From assembly GCF_001613165.1 (NCBI RefSeq), contig NZ_BDBV01000021.1, positions 62,001-126,000 of the forward strand: 64,000 nt of DNA, given 5' to 3'. Each line of letters begins with the position of its first letter. Positions within the stretch are counted from its first letter, which is position 1. The translations under genes were made by a program, and so were the position numbers. The stretch comes from Nocardia mexicana NBRC 108244. Its GTDB lineage: Bacteria > Actinomycetota > Actinomycetes > Mycobacteriales > Mycobacteriaceae. Positions 46,951 through 55,174 of the stretch are shown here, piece by piece. The notes beneath the pieces are model-generated. The model was given only the letters and a program-made list of their open reading frames with translations. It was not told the DNA's origin and made no database searches.

Positions 46951-47020
46951 TCCCGGCATGCTTTTGGCCGGGATCTGGGCTGGCAGCGGTAGATTCCGGC
47001 CAAATGCATGCCGGAAATGG
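46951..47020. repeat. Palindromic repeat element (two opposed arms)
   Basis: Two near-mirror arms: the forward one (46951-46975) reads TCCCGGCATGC-TTTT-GGCCGGGATC, and the reverse one (46992-47020) reads GATTCCGGCC-AAA-TGCATGCCGGAAATGG. They are separated by 16 bases. Each arm is itself a short palindrome (CCCGGC...GCCGGG). The same structure is found at 50410-50482 and, in a modified form, between the car genes. It looks like a dispersed REP-type repeat of this genome. Confidence 0.7.
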
Positions 47021-47044
47021 GATGCGGTGCCGAATGGCGGGTGC

Positions 47045-48181
47045 TCAGGGGTTCAATATCACCGGCAGCGTGGCCAGACCATGTGATCGCCACGAATCTC
47101 GGTATCGCAGTTCGGTTTCCGCGACCGCCAACCGGGCCTTCGGGTACCGCGTGAACAACCGCGGCACCACGGCGTCCACGATCAGCGCACCGACCTGGGC
47201 GCCCAGACAGTAGTGCGGGCCCCGGCCGAACATCAGGCTCGGGCGGGCGCCGCGGGCCGGGTCGGAATCGGCGCCGAACAGCGACAGCAGGACGGTCTCG
47301 CCCCGGGAAACCGTGGTCGCGCCGATGCTCAGCTCGTCGGTCGCGAAACGCCGGATCGCGAACGGCGCCGGATTCGCGTTCTCCGTCAACACCTTCCGCT
47401 GGGCCGCCCAATCGTGAATCGGGGTCGAGGTGAGGGCGGCGGCAATGATGTTGCCGCACAGGTGCACCGCGTTCTCCAGACCGGCGAGCATCATCAGGAA
47501 TGCCAGCGAGACCAGCTCGTCCTCGGTCAGCCGGTCGTCCTCGTCGCGGGCCCGGATCCAGACGCTGAGCAGGTCGTCACCCGGCGACTCGCGCTTGGCG
47601 TGGACGAGTTCGGTGAAGGCGGCGACCATCCATCCGATCGCGGCTTGCAGCCGCCGCAGAGAATCCGGAGACGCCGTGTCGAGGGTGACCATGGCGTCCG
47701 CGGCCGCGCGGAGGCGGTCGTGCATGGCCTCGGGTACGCCCAGCAGTTCGCCGATCATCACGGCCGGGACCGGAACACAGAGGTGCGCGAGGATATCGAC
47801 CGGATCGCTGCCGCCGGGCAGCGCGGCGAACGCGGTCTCGGCGATCCGCGACACCAGCGTGCGCAGCGTCTCCGCGGATCGCCGGGAGAATGCCGGCGCG
47901 GCCAGGCGCCGCACCCGAATGTGTTCGGCGCCATCCATATTCAGCAGGTTGCGGTCCAGCGCGGGCGGCAGCGCGAATCCCGCGTATCCGCCGCCCGAAT
48001 GCCGCTTGTCCAGACTCAGCCGCGGATCGGCGAGCAGCGCGGCGACCTCGTCATAGCCCGCAACGACCCACACCTGCTGCCCGCCAGGCAGCGTCGCCCT
48101 GCGTACCGCTCCGCGCAGGCGTGCGTGGTCGGCCCACCGGCTGTGCGCCGCCGTCCCGATCACCTGCGGATTGGCCGCCAT
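47045..48181 (-). CDS. Non-canonical cytochrome P450 lacking ExxR Arg and I-helix Thr
   Basis: A 378-residue P450-fold protein. The heme-binding motif is intact (FGRGPHYCLGA, Cys325). The I-helix reads AGLEN (233-237), lacking the usual Thr, and the K-helix region reads ENAN (267-270) where ExxR is expected, so the nearly invariant Arg is Asn. The meander before the heme loop is shortened (LFGADSDPARGARPSLMFG). Length is below the usual 395-420. The start is ATG 48181 with GGAG upstream. CYP157 of Streptomyces is a known group without ExxR, so the fold may be stable. Activity may be altered or lost. Confidence 0.82.
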   Translation of the reverse strand: MAANPQVIGTAAHSRWADHARLRGAVRRATLPGGQQVWVVAGYDEVAALLADPRLSLDKRHSGGGYAGFALPPALDRNLLNMDGAEHIRVRRLAAPAFSRRSAETLRTLVSRIAETAFAALPGGSDPVDILAHLCVPVPAVMIGELLGVPEAMHDRLRAAADAMVTLDTASPDSLRRLQAAIGWMVAAFTELVHAKRESPGDDLLSVWIRARDEDDRLTEDELVSLAFLMMLAGLENAVHLCGNIIAAALTSTPIHDWAAQRKVLTENANPAPFAIRRFATDELSIGATTVSRGETVLLSLFGADSDPARGARPSLMFGRGPHYCLGAQVGALIVDAVVPRLFTRYPKARLAVAETELRYRDSWRSHGLATLPVILNP

Positions 48182-48367
48182 TCGTTGCTCCGCCGACACC
48201 CTGTGCAGGATAACGGCCTTCGCCCGGCACCCCAATCCGTCGCACCGGCCGTACACGGGATATCCAGTTCGGCGGAACCGTCGAGGCCGACCTGCTCCGG
48301 AGCGTCGAAGGTCGTCGCCGCCGCGGGCCCGGTATCCGAGTCGCCGCGCGGGGCTACCGTGGACACC

Positions 48368-49147
48368 ATGACAGCTGTGGACTACCAGCATCTGCTCGTC
48401 GCGCGGGACGGCGACACCGTCCGGATCACCATGAATCGGCCGGATCGGCGCAACACGCTGTCGGCCGAGCACCTGACCGAGTTGCTGTCCGCATTCCGGG
48501 AAGCCGGGGACAGCGACGCCACCGGGATCGTGCTGGGTGCCAACGGGCCGGTGTTCTGCGCCGGCCACGACTTCGCCGACGTGGCGGCGCGCTTCATGCT
48601 CGAGGTGCGGGAGTTGCTGACGCTGTGCACCGAGCTGATGTCGACCATGGAGGCGGTGCCGCAGGTCGTCGTGGCCCGGGTGCACGGACTGGCGACGGCC
48701 GCCGGTTGCCAGCTGGTGGCGTCCTGCGATCTCGCCGTCGCCGCCGAGTCGGCGGGTTTCGCGCTGCCCGGCGGCAAGGGCGGGTGGTTCTGCCACACGC
48801 CGGCGGTGCCCGTGGCCCGCGCGGTCGGCCGGAAACGCCTGATGGAGCTGGCACTGACCGGTGACCCGATCGACGCCCGGACCGCCGAGCAGTGGGGTCT
48901 GGTCAACCGCGTGGTCGCCGACGCGGATCTGGACACCGCGGTCGACGATCTGCTGGGCCGCGCCACGCGCGGCAGCCGCGCGAGCAAGGCTCTCGGCAAG
49001 CGCACCCTCTACGCCCAGCTGGACCGCCCCGAGGCCGACGCCTACGCCATAGCCGTCGAGGTCATGGCCGCGGCCTCCCAATTGCCCGGCGCCCGTGAGG
49101 GAATGGCCGCATTCCTGGAGAAGCGCCACCCGGCATGGCCGGACTGA
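48368..49147 (+). CDS. Enoyl-CoA hydratase/isomerase family protein
   Basis: A 259-residue crotonase-fold protein. The oxyanion-hole stretches are NGPVFCAGHDFADV and VHGLATAAGCQLVASCDLAVA. The second catalytic Glu usually found after this is replaced by the local sequence AESAGFALPGGKGGWFC, so true hydratase activity is uncertain; dehalogenase or isomerase roles are possible. ATG 48368 lacks a strong Shine-Dalgarno. It is divergent from the P450 on its left and converges with an SDR. Confidence 0.83.
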   Translation: MTAVDYQHLLVARDGDTVRITMNRPDRRNTLSAEHLTELLSAFREAGDSDATGIVLGANGPVFCAGHDFADVAARFMLEVRELLTLCTELMSTMEAVPQVVVARVHGLATAAGCQLVASCDLAVAAESAGFALPGGKGGWFCHTPAVPVARAVGRKRLMELALTGDPIDARTAEQWGLVNRVVADADLDTAVDDLLGRATRGSRASKALGKRTLYAQLDRPEADAYAIAVEVMAAASQLPGAREGMAAFLEKRHPAWPD

Positions 49148-49154
49148 CCGAGTA

Positions 49155-49895
49155 CTAGGCCGAGGTGAGGTAGTCGTCGCCACCGATGTAGACGGTGTGC
49201 CCGCTGTCGGCCGGAGCGCTGGTGGCATCGGCGACCGCGGTGGCGAACTCCTCGACCGTGGGCAGCGGCCCGTGTTCGGCACGGGCGGCGACGGCATCGG
49301 GATCTCGGCGCTGCAGCAGCCGGACGATGATGGTGCCGTCGATCATATCGCCCGACACCACCGTGAAACCGATACCGCGCGAATCGAATTCGGGGATCAG
49401 GGCGCGCAGGGCGTCCTCACCGGCCCGCTTGCTCGCGGCGATCGGCGCATAGGCCTCGGGCACCGGCTTGCGGCCGTGAAAATGCGCCTGATGGCTGGTG
49501 ACGAACACGATGCGGGCCCCGGCGGGCATGTGCGGCAACGCCAGTCGCACCAGGCGCACCTGCGCGTCCCTGTTGATAGCCATCGGATAGTCCGGTGCGG
49601 CTCCGTGTTCGAGCCCGCCGGAGGCGTTGAGCACCAGCACATCCAGGCGGCCGAAGTCGCCCGCCACCTGATCGATGAACGCCCGCGCCGACGCCTCGTC
49701 CGATACGTCCGCCCCGGCGATCGACGCGCTGCCACCGGATTCGGTGATCTCGGCGGCGAGTTGCTCTGCGCGCCTGCGCTTCTCGCGGTAGTTGAGCACC
49801 ACGTGGTCGCCGCGTTCCGCCAGCACCCGCGCCGTCTGTGCGCCGATGCCGCGAGACGCCCCGGTCACCACCGCGATTCGCTGCGAACCCACCAT
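49155..49895 (-). CDS. Short-chain dehydrogenase with Y-x6-K active site
   Basis: A 246-residue SDR. The cofactor motif TGASRGIGAQTA and NASGG are present. The active-site stretch is FVTSHQAHFHG...YAPIAASKRAGED, so six residues separate the Tyr and Lys rather than the usual three; this spacing occurs in some atypical SDRs. The C-terminal YIGGDDYLTSA is typical of the group. It is divergent from the HxlR regulator with 49 bases between starts, so it is probably repressed by it. Substrate unknown. Confidence 0.8.
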   Translation of the reverse strand: MVGSQRIAVVTGASRGIGAQTARVLAERGDHVVLNYREKRRRAEQLAAEITESGGSASIAGADVSDEASARAFIDQVAGDFGRLDVLVLNASGGLEHGAAPDYPMAINRDAQVRLVRLALPHMPAGARIVFVTSHQAHFHGRKPVPEAYAPIAASKRAGEDALRALIPEFDSRGIGFTVVSGDMIDGTIIVRLLQRRDPDAVAARAEHGPLPTVEEFATAVADATSAPADSGHTVYIGGDDYLTSA

Positions 49896-49917
49896 GTACT
49901 CCCACTCGATCGCTTCT

Positions 49918-49946
49918 ATTTCAGAATCACTATGGTAGTTCGAAAT
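49918..49946. promoter_or_regulatory. Possible HxlR operator between SDR and regulator
   Basis: ATTTCAGAA on one side and TTCGAAAT on the other form an imperfect dyad across the 49-base divergent region. HxlR proteins usually repress a neighbouring oxidoreductase, and the site overlaps the start of the regulator's message. Evidence is only symmetry and position. Confidence 0.3.
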
Positions 49947-50265
49947 GAGAAGTGCAAGACGGACCGGGGCGGCGCGACCGGCGGACCCGCCGACCTACGC
50001 GGTGATGGACCTGCTCGGCCAGCGCTGGATGCTGCGCGTGCTGTGGGAGCTGGAGCCGGGTCCGCTCGGCTTCCTGGAGTTGCGCCGCCGCATGGACAAC
50101 TGCTCCTCGAGCATGCTGTCCTTGCGCTTACAGCACCTGCAGGCCGCGGGCCTGGCGACGAAACGCCCCGACAAGGCCCACGAACTGACTCCGGCCGGTC
50201 GAGAACTCGCCGAGGCCCTGCACCCGATCTGGGAGTGGTCGCGAAACCGGGAAGACCCGGCCTGA
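49945..50265 (+). CDS. HxlR family winged-helix regulator
   Basis: A 106-residue HxlR-type regulator. The N terminus is followed by YAVMDLLGQRWMLRVLWELEPGPLGFLELRRRM and the recognition stretch NCSSSMLSLRLQHLQAAGLATKR, then a short dimerisation helix. HxlR regulators often respond to aldehydes or electrophiles and control an adjacent SDR or reductase; here the SDR is divergent. No Shine-Dalgarno precedes ATG 49945, so the transcript may be leaderless. Confidence 0.85.
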   Translation: MRSARRTGAARPADPPTYAVMDLLGQRWMLRVLWELEPGPLGFLELRRRMDNCSSSMLSLRLQHLQAAGLATKRPDKAHELTPAGRELAEALHPIWEWSRNREDPA

Positions 50266-50274
50266 TCGGCCCAC

Positions 50275-50482
50275 CTCATTCCCGGCGTGCGGGTCCTCCT
50301 CGTTCCCGGCGTGCAGGTCCGCTCTCCTCATTCCCGGCGTGCAGGTGCGCTCTCCTCATTCCCGGCATGCAAGTCCACTCCTCATTCCCGGCATGCAAGT
50401 CCTCTCCTCATTCCCGGCATGCTTTTAGCCGGGATCCACTCCGGCCCGTGATGGATTCCGGCCAAAAGCGCGCCGGAAATTC
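50275..50482. repeat. Tandem CTCATTCCCGGC repeats plus opposed palindromic arms
   Basis: CCCGGC occurs at 50281, 50305, 50333, 50361, 50387 and 50413, periods 24, 28, 28, 26 and 26. Each copy is preceded by CTCATT or similar and followed by RTGC and usually ARGTCC. The sixth unit merges with a palindromic arm (CCCGGCATGCTTTTAGCCGGG, 50413 on), and 50454-50482 carries the opposite arm with GGCCAAAAGCGCGCCGG. It is not CRISPR-like: there are no spacers of constant length and units vary. The flanking 50483-50667 shows no further gene. Confidence 0.75.
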
Positions 50483-50667
50483 GGATGTGGTGGCGGGTGA
50501 TGTGGTGCCGGGTGTCGCCCCGGATGTATCGGCGCAGGTCGTCGACCCGGTGCGCGCACTGTTGCGCGTGCCGCGTGCGAAACCGGCGCGGATGGGTCAT
50601 CATCCGGTCGGACCGGCGGATAACGTCGGCGACGGTGAACGGGCTGGACGATGTGCGGGGTGTGCGG

Positions 50668-51108
50668 ATGACGGGTAGATATGCAGGCCGCGGACGGCTC
50701 GCCGGTGTGGCGGTGGTGTCGGCGGTGCTGGCGATCGCGGGTTGCGGGTCGGATTCCGGCGGTCCGCAGCCGGTCGGCCAGTCGCCCGCGGCGAACCCGG
50801 CCCCGGAGGTGATCGACTGCTCGTTCAACAAGCCCGCCGTGCGCCCGTCGAAGCTCATCCTCGCCTGCGCCGACCTGGGCCTGCGGGTCGAGCAGATCGC
50901 GTGGACCTCGTGGGGGCCGGACAAGGCCGAGGGCGACGGCATCCAGCATCTCAACACCTGCGAGCCGAACTGCGCCGCCGGGCACTTCGTCACCGAGCCT
51001 GTCCGCATCGTCCTGACCGATCTGGTCGAACCCGGGCACGTCTTCACCCGGGCGACGACCATCGATGCCGATGGTGAGAAGCTCAGCCGCCCGATGACCA
51101 AGCGCTGA
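50668..51108 (+). CDS. Putative lipoprotein
   Basis: A 146-residue protein with a lipoprotein signal: a hydrophobic 11-25 followed by LAIAGC (Cys26). The mature part starts with a Gly/Ser/Pro linker and has two pairs of cysteines (VIDCSF, ILACADL; NTCEPNCAAGHF) that could form disulfides. The remainder is beta-rich. I do not recognise the family. ATG 50668 was chosen for the signal sequence. A membrane-anchored extracytoplasmic role is likely; nothing more can be said. Confidence 0.7.
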   Translation: MTGRYAGRGRLAGVAVVSAVLAIAGCGSDSGGPQPVGQSPAANPAPEVIDCSFNKPAVRPSKLILACADLGLRVEQIAWTSWGPDKAEGDGIQHLNTCEPNCAAGHFVTEPVRIVLTDLVEPGHVFTRATTIDADGEKLSRPMTKR

Positions 51109-51245
51109 GTTCGAGCATGCGCCGTTCGAACACGCGCTGAGCCGGAACACTAGGTGTAACTCTCGGTCGCAGTTATATGTACACTGTTGCTACGTTCATG
51201 AAGCAACGGCACCGACTGCCGGGACGGAACACACCAGGAGTACCG

Positions 51246-52151
51246 ATGAAGCTACTTCCCTTTCGGGCGCGCCACGAGACGATCGATCCTGGCGAGGTGG
51301 CTCTGCAGGCCCGGAACGTGCAGTTCGATTGGCGGAACACCCCGCTGCACTGGATGGCGGCCGAGCCCATCGCCTCGCACCTGATCAACGCGCTGAACCT
51401 GCTGCTCCCCGAGGGTGAGCGCATGTTCTGCCAGACGTTCTCCGAGGCTCTGCCGCTGGTCAAGGACGAGAAGCTGCGCGAGCAGATGCTCGGATTCATC
51501 GGCCAGGAGTCCATGCACGCCGAGACCCACAACGGCGTGCTGGACGAGGTGCTGACGGCGCACGGGATCGACGTCGAGCCCTATGTGCGGCAGATGGAGT
51601 TCCTCTTCCGCAAGACGCTCGGCCCGCGCGAGGGCCAGAACGCGCGCAAGGAGTTCCAGGCGCTGGTCGAGCGCCTCGGATTCATCGCCACCCTCGAGCA
51701 CTTCTTCGCCTACCTCGGCGACTGGGTGCTCAACGCCGACCTCGAGCAGTTCGACGCCGACCCGAACACCCTCGACCTGTTCCGCTGGCACGGCGCCGAG
51801 GAGGTCGAGCACCGCTTCGTCGCCTACGAGGTCGCCGAATACTTCGATGTCGGCTACCTCCGGCGCTGCGCGCTGATGCTGGTGGTGTTCCCCATCTTCA
51901 TCTCCCTGGTGCTGCGCGGGACGAAATACCTTGTGCGACAGGATCCTTCGCTTCCGGATATGCGCTACCCGCGCCTCGTCATGAAGGTCTTCGGCTCCAT
52001 GTGGCGCGGCGCGCTGCCGGGCGTTCCCTCGCTGCTGTGGAGCGCGCTGACGGTGTTCCAGCCCGGTTACACCCCGGAATCGGTGGGTTCGACCGCCCAG
52101 GCCGTGGCGTACCTGGCCAAGTCGCCGGCCGCGCGGGCGATGGCCTCGTGA
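51246..52151 (+). CDS. PF10118-type predicted metal-dependent hydrolase, possible diiron oxygenase
   Basis: A 301-residue protein resembling the family annotated as predicted metal-dependent hydrolase. The sequence shows a diiron-like layout: Glu67 in FSEALP, Glu88-x-x-His91 (GQESMHAETH), Glu151-His152 in TLEHFF, and Glu186-x-x-His189 (AEEVEHR). This is the E...ExxH...E...ExxH pattern of ferritin-like diiron carboxylate enzymes. A hydrophobic stretch at about 208-225 may touch the membrane. AGGAG precedes ATG 51246. Its stop overlaps the GTG of the PDR reductase, which could supply electrons. Function is unproven; oxygenase is my inference. Confidence 0.75.
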   Translation: MKLLPFRARHETIDPGEVALQARNVQFDWRNTPLHWMAAEPIASHLINALNLLLPEGERMFCQTFSEALPLVKDEKLREQMLGFIGQESMHAETHNGVLDEVLTAHGIDVEPYVRQMEFLFRKTLGPREGQNARKEFQALVERLGFIATLEHFFAYLGDWVLNADLEQFDADPNTLDLFRWHGAEEVEHRFVAYEVAEYFDVGYLRRCALMLVVFPIFISLVLRGTKYLVRQDPSLPDMRYPRLVMKVFGSMWRGALPGVPSLLWSALTVFQPGYTPESVGSTAQAVAYLAKSPAARAMAS

Positions 52152-53257
52152 CCACTCGGCGGCCCGTGCCGGCGCAGCCGCCGGCCGACCTGTACGGAAA
52201 GCAGCGGCCGGACCGGGCGATCCGGGTGTTCCACACCCTGGCCGAGTCCCGGTTGCGCTGGACGACGCTGGTCAACCGCAAGGATCCGGCCGGGCACGTG
52301 GACGACCGGCGGCTGGCGCTCATGGTGGTGGAGCGCCGCGTGGAGGCGCACGACACCGACGTGATCAGCCTGCAGCTCATCGCGCCCGACGGCCGCGAAC
52401 TGCCGCCCTGGCGGCCCGGCGCCCACCTGGACCTGGAGCTGCCCTCCGGAAAACTCCGCCAGTACTCGCTGTGCGGAGATCCGGCCGACCGGCACAGCTA
52501 CCGGATCGCGGTGCGCCGCATTCCCGACGGGGGCGGCGGCTCCCTGGAGGTGCACGAGGCCCTGCCGACCGGCAGCCGGGTGACCGTCCGCGGACCGCGC
52601 AACGCCTTCCCGTTCGTGCTGCCCGGTCACGGATCCGACGCCGCCAGGGTGCATTTCGTCGCGGGCGGCATCGGTATCACCCCGATCCTGCCGATGGTGC
52701 GGATGGCGCACCGGCTCGGTGTGGACTGGTCGATGGTGTACGCCGGGCGCAGCCGCGACACCATCCCGTTCCTCGACGAGATCGAGAGCTTCGGCGGCCG
52801 GGTGACCGTGCGCACCGACGACGAGTACGGACTGCCCACGGCCGCGGACCTGCTCCCGGGTCCCGGGCCCGAGACCGCCGTGTACTGCTGCGGCCCGGTG
52901 CCGATGACCAGCGCCATCGCCGCCGCCGTGCGCGATCTGCCCGGTGTGGAGCTGCACTCCGAGCGGTTCTCCGCGCCGCCCGTGGTCGACGGCACGCCCT
53001 TCGCGGTCGAGCTGGCCCGCACCGGCGAGGTGGTCGAGGTCGCGGCGGACCGGTCGGCGCTGGAGGAAGTGCTGAAGGTCCGTCCCGATGTGGCGTATTC
53101 GTGTCGGCAGGGGTTCTGCCGCACTTGTAAGGTCCGGGTATTGTCTGGGACAGTGGATCATCGGGATGCTGTGCTCACCCCGGACGAGCGGGCCGACGGC
53201 GAAATGCTGATCTGCGTATCCCGCTGCGCCGGTGAACGTTTGGTGCTGGACCTCTAG
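52148..53257 (+). CDS. Phthalate-dioxygenase-reductase (PDR/VanB) type oxidoreductase
   Basis: A 369-residue flavin reductase with three parts. An FMN/FAD-binding domain has RQYSLC (RxYS). An NAD domain has AGGIGITPIL and CCGPVPM. A C-terminal plant-type [2Fe-2S] domain has Cys-x4-Cys-x2-Cys in SCRQGFCRTCK and a later Cys in LICVS. It transfers electrons from NAD(P)H to an oxygenase. The GTG start overlaps the PF10118 stop (GTGA), and ephD starts 57 bases later. The likely electron acceptor is the diiron-like partner encoded before it. Confidence 0.88.
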   Translation: MTTRRPVPAQPPADLYGKQRPDRAIRVFHTLAESRLRWTTLVNRKDPAGHVDDRRLALMVVERRVEAHDTDVISLQLIAPDGRELPPWRPGAHLDLELPSGKLRQYSLCGDPADRHSYRIAVRRIPDGGGGSLEVHEALPTGSRVTVRGPRNAFPFVLPGHGSDAARVHFVAGGIGITPILPMVRMAHRLGVDWSMVYAGRSRDTIPFLDEIESFGGRVTVRTDDEYGLPTAADLLPGPGPETAVYCCGPVPMTSAIAAAVRDLPGVELHSERFSAPPVVDGTPFAVELARTGEVVEVAADRSALEEVLKVRPDVAYSCRQGFCRTCKVRVLSGTVDHRDAVLTPDERADGEMLICVSRCAGERLVLDL

Positions 53258-53314
53258 AGCCCCGGGCTCTCGACAGTCCGCTACCCGCACGAAGAAGTGC
53301 CGAAGGAGAACATC

Positions 53315-55078
53315 GTGACCGAACAGATTCCCGTCCCGGACGTGGAGCGGACCGTCCGCAGCGGCGAATTCGAGCTCGCCGTCTACGAATACGGCGAGCC
53401 GAGTGCCGACACCGTGGTGCTGGTGCACGGCTGGCCCGACGACCACCATCTGTGGGATCGGGTGATCCCGTTGCTCGCGAAGCGGTTCCATGTCGTCGCC
53501 TACGACACCCGCGGGCACGGCCGGTCCACCCGCACCCGCCGCACCGAGGACTATCGCCTGGATCGGTTCGCGGCGGACTTCTTCGCGGTCGCCGAGGCGG
53601 TCAGCCCCGGCAGACCCGTGCATGTGCTCGCCCACGACTGGGGTTCGGTGCAGATGTGGGAGGCGGTGTGCGAGCCGCAGGCCGAGGCGCGGATCGCCTC
53701 GTTCACCTCGGTATCGGGGCCCAACCTCGATCACATGGGAAAGTGGATGCGCAGCAGGCTGTCTCGCGGCGCCGCCTGGGGGCCGTTCACGCAGCTGCTG
53801 TCGTCCGGGTACACCTTCCTGTTCATGACGCCGGGAGTGCCGCGCGTGCTGCTGCGGCCGCTGTCGGCGGCGACGGTGTGGCAGCGTTTCGTCGGGCTGA
53901 TGAACGAAACCGCCCCGGAGAACGTGAAATTGGGCCCGACCTTCCGGGAGGATTTCTTCGACGGGATGCGGATCTACCGCGCCAACATCCTGCAGCGCCT
54001 GCTCAACGCCCGCGAGCGCCGCACCGAGGTGCCGGTGCAGCTGATCATCGCGCGCCGCGACGTGGCGGTGCGCCCGGCGGGCTACGACGACTCGAAGAAG
54101 TGGACCGCGCGGCTGTGGCGGCGCGAGGTCGGCGGCGGCCACTGGCTGCCCTTCTCGCACCCGGAGCTGCTGGCGACGGCCACTACCGAACTCGCCGATT
54201 CGATCGGCGGCAGCGCGGCGCCGCGCTCGCTGCGGCGGGCCGAGGTGGGCCGGGAGCGGCGGCCCTTCGAGGACCAGCTGGTGGTGATCACCGGCGGCGG
54301 GAGCGGGATCGGTCGCGAGACCGCACTGGAGTTCGCGCGCCGCGGCGCCGAGCTGGTGCTGTCGGATATCAATCTGGACGCGGCCAAGGAGTCCGCCGAA
54401 CTCGTCACGGCCGCAGGGGGTGTCGCGCACGCCTACGCGCTCGACGTCTCGGACGAGACCGCCGTGGCCGAGCACGCCGCTGCCGTGCTGGCCGCGCACG
54501 GGGTGCCCGACGTCCTGGTGAACAACGCGGGAATCGGTCAGGCGGGCGACTTCTTCGCTACCAGCGCAAGCGAATTCGACCGGGTGCTGCGGGTCAATCT
54601 GGGCGGCGTGATCAACGGCTGCCGCACCTTCGGCGCCGCCATGGCCGAGCGCGGGCTGGGCGGGCATATCGTCAATCTGTCGAGCATGGCCGCCTACACG
54701 CCGCAGCGCGGCTTCAGCGCGTACTCGACCAGCAAGTCGGCGGTGTTCATGTTCTCCGACTGCCTGCGTGCGGAACTGGCGGGCAAGGGCATCGCCGTGC
54801 ACACCATCTGCCCCGGCATCGTGCACACCAATATCGTGGCCACGACCAAGTTCTCGGGTGTGTCCGCCGAGGAGGAGGCCCGCAAGCAGGCCAAGTACGA
54901 CAACCTCTACCGGATGCGCAGCTACGGCCCGGAGAAGGTCGCCACGCAGATCGTGCGCGCGGTGGAACGCGACCGCGCGGTGGTCCCGGTGACGCCGGAG
55001 GCGCACCTGCAGTACCACTTCAACCGCTTGGCTCCCGCCGTGGCTCGCTTCTTCGCCGCCCGCGTCAAGCTGACGTAG
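53315..55078 (+). CDS. ephD: EphD-type fusion of epoxide hydrolase and short-chain dehydrogenase
   Basis: A 587-residue two-domain protein. The N-terminal alpha/beta hydrolase (1-300) has the epoxide-hydrolase pattern: HGWPDDHHLW oxyanion region, nucleophile Asp108 in HDWGS, and a His in GGGHWLPF. The C-terminal SDR (about 315-587) has TGGGSGIGRE (Thr326) and Tyr470/Lys474 in YSTSK. Mycobacterial EphD has this fusion and works on epoxymycolates. GTG 53315 has AGGAG upstream. Third gene of the PF10118-PDR-EphD operon; an epoxide made by the first two proteins could be hydrolysed and the diol oxidised here. Confidence 0.88.
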   Translation: MTEQIPVPDVERTVRSGEFELAVYEYGEPSADTVVLVHGWPDDHHLWDRVIPLLAKRFHVVAYDTRGHGRSTRTRRTEDYRLDRFAADFFAVAEAVSPGRPVHVLAHDWGSVQMWEAVCEPQAEARIASFTSVSGPNLDHMGKWMRSRLSRGAAWGPFTQLLSSGYTFLFMTPGVPRVLLRPLSAATVWQRFVGLMNETAPENVKLGPTFREDFFDGMRIYRANILQRLLNARERRTEVPVQLIIARRDVAVRPAGYDDSKKWTARLWRREVGGGHWLPFSHPELLATATTELADSIGGSAAPRSLRRAEVGRERRPFEDQLVVITGGGSGIGRETALEFARRGAELVLSDINLDAAKESAELVTAAGGVAHAYALDVSDETAVAEHAAAVLAAHGVPDVLVNNAGIGQAGDFFATSASEFDRVLRVNLGGVINGCRTFGAAMAERGLGGHIVNLSSMAAYTPQRGFSAYSTSKSAVFMFSDCLRAELAGKGIAVHTICPGIVHTNIVATTKFSGVSAEEEARKQAKYDNLYRMRSYGPEKVATQIVRAVERDRAVVPVTPEAHLQYHFNRLAPAVARFFAARVKLT

Positions 55079-55174
55079 GCGAATTCTTCGATCTAAGACA
55101 GGTCCTACCGCGCTACGTCCGCTACAACCAAATGTTAAGGGGGCCTTTAGGGTCGGACCGCTAGGGTCCCCGGC

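Noticed and set aside
50275..50482. CRISPR array
   Set aside because: Units are 24-28 bases with no unique spacers, and no cas genes are present. It is a tandem repeat tied to the palindromic family.
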